Part shown: positions 59,197-64,000 of the stretch, piece after piece
Layout: each line of letters starts with the position of its first letter
Numbering within the stretch: position 1 is the first letter of the stretch
Assembly: GCF_001695855.1 (NCBI RefSeq)
Contig: NZ_MBSS01000045.1
Location: 241,811 to 305,810, forward strand
Reading direction: 5' to 3'
From: Ensifer sp. LC163
GTDB lineage: Bacteria; Pseudomonadota; Alphaproteobacteria; Rhizobiales; Rhizobiaceae
DNA: 64,000 nucleotides
Program-made: the position numbers and the translations under genes
Notes under the pieces: generated by a model
Databases searched by the model: none
What the model was told of the DNA's origin: nothing
What the model saw: only the letters and a program-made list of their open reading frames with translations

Positions 59197-60006
59197 CTAG
59201 GTGTGTCGCCAGACTTTTACGGCAGAGATCAGCAAAATCACAGCGAGGGTCGGCAGCAGAACGCCATTCGGCACTGCACCTAAAAGTAATCCTCCAATGA
59301 ATGTCCCCATAATCGAGCCGGCCGCCATAACGAAGAGAAAACCCTTGTTCTTACCTAAGACGGCGAAGCTCTGATCTCGGCTATATCGGGTAAAGCCGAC
59401 AAGCATCGTTGGCAGGCTCACTGCCAGTGAAAGGCTCCCGGCTAGCTTTATGTCCGCGCCGAATAGAAGCACAAGCGTCGGAATAAGCAGTTCACCACCG
59501 GCCACACCCAGGAGCGAGGCGACAATCCCGATAATGAAGCCCGCCGCTACGCCGGCGATGAGCTGTGCCGCTCCGGTCGAAAGTGGTTGCCCCGCCGTCG
59601 CGTCATGGCCCGCAACCAGAATGACCGCGATCGCAACGAGCAAAGCCGCGATGACCTTATAGAGGGTTTCAGATTTGAGACGCGTGGCCCACCCTGCCCC
59701 AAACCACGCGCCCAACAGACTTCCCGCGAGCAGATTGACCACAATGGACCAATTTTCCGCAATCGCTCCGAACGGTACAGTTGCTGCCCGGAACGGAAGG
59801 GCCGTCGCAACGACAACCAAGCTCATGGCCTTGTTGAGGATGACGGCTTCCAGAGCTGCAAAATTGAACAGGCCAATGAGCAGCGGCAAGCGGAACTCGG
59901 CGCCGCCAAGGCCGATCAGGCCGCCGAGTACGCCGATAATCGCGCCTCCGCCAAATGCTGCCGGCGCGCTGCGGGTAATAGTGGGTCCGTTGGCAGAGGT
60001 TTCCAT
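59197..60006 (-). CDS. TauE/SafE family sulphite/anion exporter
   Basis: The protein has about 269 residues and eight membrane segments with glycine-rich repeats (GGGAIIGVLGGLIGLGGAEF, later GIVASLLGVAGGELLIPTLV, the paired TauE/SafE signature). The family exports sulphite or sulpholactate-type anions. The ATG at 60006 is preferred; a GTG at 60027 is possible. Codon use and G+C look lower than in neighbours (not computed). It lies inside the tRNA-flanked segment, divergent from the CDF gene. Confidence 0.85.
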   Translation of the reverse strand: METSANGPTITRSAPAAFGGGAIIGVLGGLIGLGGAEFRLPLLIGLFNFAALEAVILNKAMSLVVVATALPFRAATVPFGAIAENWSIVVNLLAGSLLGAWFGAGWATRLKSETLYKVIAALLVAIAVILVAGHDATAGQPLSTGAAQLIAGVAAGFIIGIVASLLGVAGGELLIPTLVLLFGADIKLAGSLSLAVSLPTMLVGFTRYSRDQSFAVLGKNKGFLFVMAAGSIMGTFIGGLLLGAVPNGVLLPTLAVILLISAVKVWRHT

Positions 60007-60040
60007 GAGCGATGCATATGTCGACACGTAACGTTATGGA

Positions 60041-60056
60041 TAGCAATCTATTGCTA
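60041..60056. promoter_or_regulatory. Palindrome between divergent tauE and CDF genes
   Basis: TAGCAAT and ATTGCTA (60041-60047 and 60050-60056) form a perfect inverted repeat with a 2-bp centre, located in the divergent promoter region. A shorter palindrome, TAACGTTA, lies at 60029-60036. No regulator gene is nearby within the segment. Confidence 0.5.
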
Positions 60057-60111
60057 GCAAGTGTGCCAAATTGTCGATGGTGTATCTCGGCAGCTATGAA
60101 GGAACCCCTTG

Positions 60112-60693
60112 GTGGATAACAGTCTACGCCGCGTCGTGCTCATCGTCGCCTTATTGAACCTAGGCTACTTCGGGGTTGAGTTCCTCGTTGCGCTTGCCAT
60201 CGGCTCTGTGTCTCTCTTGGCCGATAGTGTCGATTTCCTCGAAGACGCGTCCGTGAACATCCTGATTTTCTTTGCGCTGGCCTGGACAGCGCGGAGCCGC
60301 GCACGGGTCGGTATGGCGATGGCATTCATTCTTCTTGTCCCCGCGCTGGCCTTCTTATGGACGGCTTGGGCGAAGTTCATGGATCCAATCCCGCCTGAGC
60401 CCTTTGCGCTATCCCTGACCGGCTTTGGCGCGCTCCTGGTCAACCTGTTCTGTGCATACCTTCTCGCCGCGTACCGCCATAAAAGCGGCAGCCTCACGCG
60501 GGCGGCGTTCCTGTCTGCCCGCAATGATGCCGTTGCCAATGTCGCCATCATCGGCGCGGGTCTGGCGACGGCTTACCTGTGGCAGTCAGCTTGGCCGGAT
60601 TTGATTGTTGGGCTGGGGATCGCACTGATGAACCTGGATGCAGCGCGGGAAGTCTGGGAAGCTGCGCGCGAGGAACACGACGCCGTGGCGTAA
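60112..60693 (+). CDS. Cation-diffusion-facilitator-like transporter
   Basis: The protein has 193 residues and about five membrane segments. CDF-type residues are visible in LADSVDFLEDASVN (acidic metal site) and SARNDAVANVAIIG (normally HxxxD; here N-D). The usual cytosolic C-terminal domain is missing, so it is a short CDF relative. The metal is unknown. Translation probably starts at GTG 60112, with AAGGAA upstream. It lies in the tRNA-flanked segment. Confidence 0.78.
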   Translation: MDNSLRRVVLIVALLNLGYFGVEFLVALAIGSVSLLADSVDFLEDASVNILIFFALAWTARSRARVGMAMAFILLVPALAFLWTAWAKFMDPIPPEPFALSLTGFGALLVNLFCAYLLAAYRHKSGSLTRAAFLSARNDAVANVAIIGAGLATAYLWQSAWPDLIVGLGIALMNLDAAREVWEAAREEHDAVA

Positions 60694-60800
60694 TTCGTCC
60701 GGATTGAAGCTGGAAACTCGCGCTCGGCGCCAGGGAACGAATAATGTGCCCCGCGCATGGTCCCGATGTGGGACACCCATTTCGCCAAGTATAGGATATA

Positions 60801-60829
60801 AAAGCAAAAAACCCGGCCTAAGCCGGGTT
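60801..60829 (-). terminator. Terminator downstream of tRNA-Leu
   Basis: ACCCGGC pairs with GCCGGGT (60811-60817 with 60822-60828); the minus strand continues TTTTTTGCTTTT. It begins 2 bp past the tRNA's CCA end and so lies within the suspected integrated segment. Confidence 0.85.
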
Positions 60830-60830
60830 C

Positions 60831-60845
60831 TTGGTGCGGTCGAGA
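60831..60845. repeat. att-like direct repeat (tRNA-proximal copy)
   Basis: This 15-bp TTGGTGCGGTCGAGA is one base plus the last 14 bases of the tRNA-Leu gene, identical to 59083-59097. tRNA 3' ends are common integration targets. Confidence 0.75.
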
Positions 60846-60916
60846 AGACTCGAACTTCCACGGGTTGCCCCACAGCGACCTCAACGCTGCGCGTCTACCA
60901 ATTCCGCCACGACCGC
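60832..60916 (-). tRNA. tRNA-Leu(GAG)
   Basis: The 85-nt sequence folds as a tRNA with a long variable arm typical of Leu. The acceptor stem pairs GCGGTCG with CGACCGC, followed by A and an encoded CCA. The anticodon loop is TTGAGGT within stem CAGCG/CGCTG, giving anticodon GAG, which reads CUU/CUC leucine codons. The 3' end coincides with the proximal att-like repeat. A terminator follows directly. Confidence 0.96.
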
Positions 60917-61098
60917 ATCGTGGTAGGCGCCGAATTGCTCCGGCGGGGCTGCATGTAGCAAAAGCCTCTGGGGTGCACAAGGGCATGACGACAGAAATTT
61001 GACGGGAAAAGAAACTATTTCAACAGCCTCCTCGCGAAGCCCTGCAAACGCTGGACTCTTGTCGCGCGCCGTCCCATGTACAGGGGATCAAAACAGGA

Positions 61099-61830
61099 AT
61101 GCAGACGGAAATGCAGCGCGAAAATCTGAGCCAGGACATGCTCGCCCCACCGGAATCACCCCCGGTTCGCTGGCGGATCGCCCCTCACCTCGTCGATTAT
61201 CCACAGGCAGTTGAAACGATGGAGCGGGAAGCCGCCGCCATTGCCGCCGGCACCGCCGACGAACTCGTGTGGCTGGTGGAACATCCGCCGCTCTATACCG
61301 CCGGCACCAGCGCCAATGCGGCTGACCTCGTGATGCCCGACCGGTTCCCGGTGTTTGCGACCGGGCGCGGCGGCGAATACACCTACCATGGCCCCGGCCA
61401 GCGGGTGGTTTATGTCATGCTGGATCTCAAGCGCCGTCGACAGGATGTGCGGGCGTTCGTCGCCGCACTGGAAAGCGTTGTTATCTCGACGCTCTGTTCG
61501 ATGAACGTCAAAGGCGAACGCCGGGAAGATCGCGTCGGCGTCTGGGTTCGCAGGCCGGAAAAACCGTCGCTTCCGGATGGCTCGATGGCCGAAGACAAGA
61601 TCGCGGCGATCGGCATTCGTCTGCGCCGTTGGGTGAGCTTTCACGGCTTCTCGCTCAACGTCGATCCGGACCTCGACCATTTCGGCGGGATCGTGCCCTG
61701 CGGCATCCGCGGCTACGGCGTGACCAGCCTCGTCGATCTCGGCTTGCCGGTGATGGTGGCCGATGTGGACATGCGGCTGCGCGAAGCCTTCGAGACGGTG
61801 TTCGGCCCGACCCGCAACGACGAAGCCTGA
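61099..61830 (+). CDS. lipB: Octanoyltransferase (lipoate biosynthesis)
   Basis: LipB transfers octanoyl from acyl carrier protein to lipoyl domains, which here include the lipoyl domain of PdhB. The protein has 243 residues. The core motif is [19 protein letters not shown], the catalytic lysine lies in [15 protein letters not shown] and the cysteine in [12 protein letters not shown]. The ATG at 61099 or 61111 may be used. It lies downstream of the divergent tRNA-Leu and is transcribed alone. Confidence 0.94.
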   Translation: MQTEMQRENLSQDMLAPPESPPVRWRIAPHLVDYPQAVETMEREAAAIAAGTADELVWLVEHPPLYTAGTSANAADLVMPDRFPVFATGRGGEYTYHGPGQRVVYVMLDLKRRRQDVRAFVAALESVVISTLCSMNVKGERREDRVGVWVRRPEKPSLPDGSMAEDKIAAIGIRLRRWVSFHGFSLNVDPDLDHFGGIVPCGIRGYGVTSLVDLGLPVMVADVDMRLREAFETVFGPTRNDEA

Positions 61831-61858
61831 ATGGGGAGGCACCAGGAGCCGGTATGTA

Positions 61859-62803
61859 TCAGGGCGCTTCGATGGATCGATCGCCGGCCTGTCGCTCGCG
61901 CCAGATCATGAAGAGCCCCGACACGACGATGATCGCGATGCCGAGCCATTTCGAGACCGATGGAAAGTCGCCGAAGATCAAGTAGCCAAGGGCCGTCGCG
62001 GTGACGATTTCGAAATAGGCAAACGGCGCCAACAGGGAAACGGGTGCGGCCTGGAAGGCCTTGACCACCAGCAGGTGGCCATAGCCCGAAAGCGAGCCGA
62101 GGATGACGACGAGCACCCAGCCGAGTGCCGTTTTCGGCAAGGACGGCTCGAAATCCGCGACATCCATGCCGTTACCAATCGCAATCACGCCGACCATGAA
62201 CAGCGTTCCGCCGATACCGGCGATCGTCTGCATCGTCAGCGGGCTGTCCGCCGTTCCGACCGCCCGGTTCAACAGGAGATAGCAGGCAAAGACCGAGGCA
62301 CAGGCAACGGGCAGCAACGACTTTGCCCCAAAGGCAGCGAAGCTCGGTTGGATGACGATCATCGCCCCGGCAAAACCAACTGCAATGGCCAACCAGCGTC
62401 GCCAGTCGACCTTCTCGCGCAGGATCAGTGCGGATAGGCATGTCAGTATGAACGGCTCGACGAAATAGATCGCAAACACGTCGGCGAGCGGCATGTATTT
62501 CACCGAAATGAAAAAGAACAGCGCGGCCGCTGCCAAAAGCACGCCGCGCAGCAAATTGAGCCAGAGACGTTTCGGACGCAGCGCCCGCACGCCCCCGATC
62601 TTGAGGAGCAAGGGCAATGTCGCGACAAGCTGGAAGAAGAAGCGGTAGAAGGTCACCTGCGCCGGCGCCATGCCCTCGAAGACGGCCATATATTTGGCGA
62701 TCACGTCCATGCCCGGCAAGATCACCATGGCAAAGAGCATGATGGCGACGCCCTGCATCACCGTGTTCTGGGGAATGGCTGCTGTCGATACCGGCGCGGT
62801 CAT
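61859..62803 (-). CDS. DMT family (EamA) permease
   Basis: The protein has 314 residues and ten membrane segments arranged as two EamA repeats (QVTFYRFFFQLVATLPLLLK and the second-half GSLSGYGHLLVVKAFQAAPV). Substrate unknown; possibly a metabolite exporter. The ATG at 62803 with GGAACGAG upstream is preferred. It is convergent with lipB and not linked to the short DMT protein of the 20.6 kb operon. Confidence 0.9.
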   Translation of the reverse strand: MTAPVSTAAIPQNTVMQGVAIMLFAMVILPGMDVIAKYMAVFEGMAPAQVTFYRFFFQLVATLPLLLKIGGVRALRPKRLWLNLLRGVLLAAAALFFFISVKYMPLADVFAIYFVEPFILTCLSALILREKVDWRRWLAIAVGFAGAMIVIQPSFAAFGAKSLLPVACASVFACYLLLNRAVGTADSPLTMQTIAGIGGTLFMVGVIAIGNGMDVADFEPSLPKTALGWVLVVILGSLSGYGHLLVVKAFQAAPVSLLAPFAYFEIVTATALGYLIFGDFPSVSKWLGIAIIVVSGLFMIWRERQAGDRSIEAP

Positions 62804-63053
62804 GGGCTCGTTCCGATTTGGATGCGCCACCTTAGAACGTTCGCAGCGCTTTTCAACGCATGCGGGTACGACACGGAAGAGCGTATTTCATCGTCCTAGC
62901 CGCTTTTGACCGCGTTTTTGCCGCTCCGGGGTGGTCCCCGACGGGCCGAATGCCTATAAGCTCACGTCATCTTCCGCCCCGGAGGAGAAGCTTTCTCACT
63001 TCTCTGATCAGAAACCGGGACCTTTGAACGTAACCGTGGCAAAGGAGATATCC

Positions 63054-63452
63054 ATGCGCTTGTCCACCGAAACGATGATTGCCCGCCTGCGCGATACCGG
63101 CGACGGAGATACGCTGGGCGGACGCATCTGGCGCGCGCGCGACGCAGCCAATCTTTCTACCAAGGATCTCGCCGATCAGCTCGGCGTACGGACGGAAACG
63201 GTCGCCGCCTGGGAGCGCGATCGAGCAGAGCCGCGCACAAACCGCCTGTTCATGCTTGCCGGCGTGCTCGGCGTCACGCCCGCCTGGCTGATCGCCGGAA
63301 TGGGCCGCGCGCCTGACGACGAGACGAAGACCGCCTCCGGCGAAAGCCTTCGCGAGCAACTCGCGCTCGTCAAGAAATTGCACGAACAGACCGGCAAGGC
63401 GATTGCGGCTCTTGAGATGGAACTCAATCGCGTCCAACAGACTATTCGCTAG
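63054..63452 (+). CDS. XRE-family helix-turn-helix regulator
   Basis: The protein has 132 residues. The HTH_XRE domain is GRIWRARDAANLSTKDLADQ followed by LGVRTETVAAWERDRAEPRT; a helical C-terminus (about 95-130) has heptad-like leucines. AAGGAGATATCC immediately precedes the ATG. It precedes the formaldehyde dehydrogenase gene by 81 bp and may regulate it; this is a positional guess. Confidence 0.88.
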   Translation: MRLSTETMIARLRDTGDGDTLGGRIWRARDAANLSTKDLADQLGVRTETVAAWERDRAEPRTNRLFMLAGVLGVTPAWLIAGMGRAPDDETKTASGESLREQLALVKKLHEQTGKAIAALEMELNRVQQTIR

Positions 63453-63533
63453 TTCATTGCCGATTCCAACGGGTGACATTGGCCGATGCGCCGATGCCGC
63501 CCGAAATCATTCTTAGTCGAAGGGAGAAAATAG

Positions 63534-64000
63534 ATGGATGTACGCGCCGCCGTCGCCGTTCAGGCCGGCAAGCCGCTGGAAGTGATGACCGTTCAGCTCG
63601 AAGGCCCGCGGGCCGGCGAGGTGCTGATCGAGGTCAAGGCGACCGGCATCTGCCACACCGACGATTTCACGCTGTCGGGCGCCGACCCCGAAGGTCTGTT
63701 CCCGGCGATCCTCGGCCATGAGGGCGCCGGCGTCGTCGTCGATGTCGGCCCGGGCGTCACCTCGGTCAAGAAGGGCGACCATGTCATCCCGCTCTATACG
63801 CCGGAATGCCGCGCCTGCCCGTCGTGCCTGTCGCGCAAGACCAACCTGTGCACGGCGATCCGTTCGACCCAGGGCCAGGGCCTGATGCCGGACGGCACCT
63901 CGCGCTTTTCGATCGGCAAGGACAAGATCCATCACTACATGGGCTGCTCCACCTTCGCCAACTACACCGTGCTGCCGGAGATCGCCGTCGCCAAGGTCAA
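63534..64000 (+). CDS. Glutathione-dependent formaldehyde dehydrogenase / class III alcohol dehydrogenase (3' end outside window)
   Basis: The first 155 residues are visible. The catalytic zinc cysteine is in [15 protein letters not shown] with the histidine in [10 protein letters not shown]. Structural zinc cysteines are in [17 protein letters not shown]. The downstream region reads [20 protein letters not shown], characteristic of class III enzymes that oxidise S-hydroxymethylglutathione. GGGAGAAAATAG precedes the ATG. The 3' part and NAD fold are outside the window. Confidence 0.95.
   Translation, partial: MDVRAAVAVQAGKPLEVMTVQLEGPRAGEVLIEVKATGICHTDDFTLSGADPEGLFPAILGHEGAGVVVDVGPGVTSVKKGDHVIPLYTPECRACPSCLSRKTNLCTAIRSTQGQGLMPDGTSRFSIGKDKIHHYMGCSTFANYTVLPEIAVAKV

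Overview
The window reads as a chromosomal segment of a Rhizobiaceae alphaproteobacterium, most likely of the Ensifer/Sinorhizobium group. This rests on the G+C-rich coding style, the pdhAB-ftsB-eno-kdsA and pyrG-secG-tpiA gene orders, several rhizobial DUF families, and six copies of a roughly 107-bp intergenic mosaic repeat (RIME1-like). The taxonomic call is an inference from content, not from a search.

Layout. 1-5.8 kb: pyruvate dehydrogenase (pdhB cut by the window edge, pdhA), a FtsB-like divisome protein, enolase, kdsA and a glyoxalase-fold protein, all on the minus strand. 6-11.4 kb: a small lipoprotein, a methyltransferase, a plus-strand phospholipid-type operon (PlsC-like, CdsA-like, small membrane protein, variant CDP-alcohol phosphatidyltransferase), and an SdpR/SdpI-type autorepressor and immunity-like pair. 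11.5-16.7 kb: pyrG, secG and tpiA, then two hybrid acetyltransferase genes. 16.9-18.1 kb: cytochrome b561 and YceI. 18.2-25 kb: a minus-strand operon with a HAD-UbiA fusion, a DprE1-like flavoprotein, a small DMT flippase-like protein, an extended SDR and a class III aminotransferase, preceded by a secreted hydrolase. 25-34.8 kb: parE and smaller genes, including a frameshifted reductase opposite a TetR gene. 34.9-45.9 kb: acyltransferase, thrS, yidD, an IscU-like scaffold, folE, hisI, patatin, CBS, rhomboid, PAS and PilZ genes. 46-58 kb: cell-envelope genes (cysteine peptidase, D,D-carboxypeptidase), sdaA, a new 33-residue membrane protein, membrane enzymes, mgtE and a degenerate peptide deformylase. 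59.1-60.8 kb: a TauE/CDF gene pair bounded by a 15-bp duplication of the 3' end of tRNA-Leu(GAG), which looks like an integrated-element remnant. 61-64 kb: lipB, a DMT permease, an XRE regulator and the start of glutathione-dependent formaldehyde dehydrogenase.

Most of the window is housekeeping. The strongest candidate for an undescribed system is the 18.2-23.9 kb operon. Its parts match those that make decaprenyl-phosphoryl-pentose donors in mycobacteria (prenyl phosphoribosyltransferase, its phosphatase, the 2'-oxidase, a membrane transporter), but the last steps are replaced by an extended SDR and an aminotransferase. This suggests a modified, perhaps amino-, lipid-linked sugar. Other items worth attention are the tRNA-flanked segment, the RIME copies with compensatory base changes (one of which supplies the end of a coding sequence), the SdpRI-like operon with an exact palindromic operator, and the 33-residue protein gene with its own ribosome-binding site and terminator.

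All domain names come from reading translated sequence and remembered family motifs. No database search was run.
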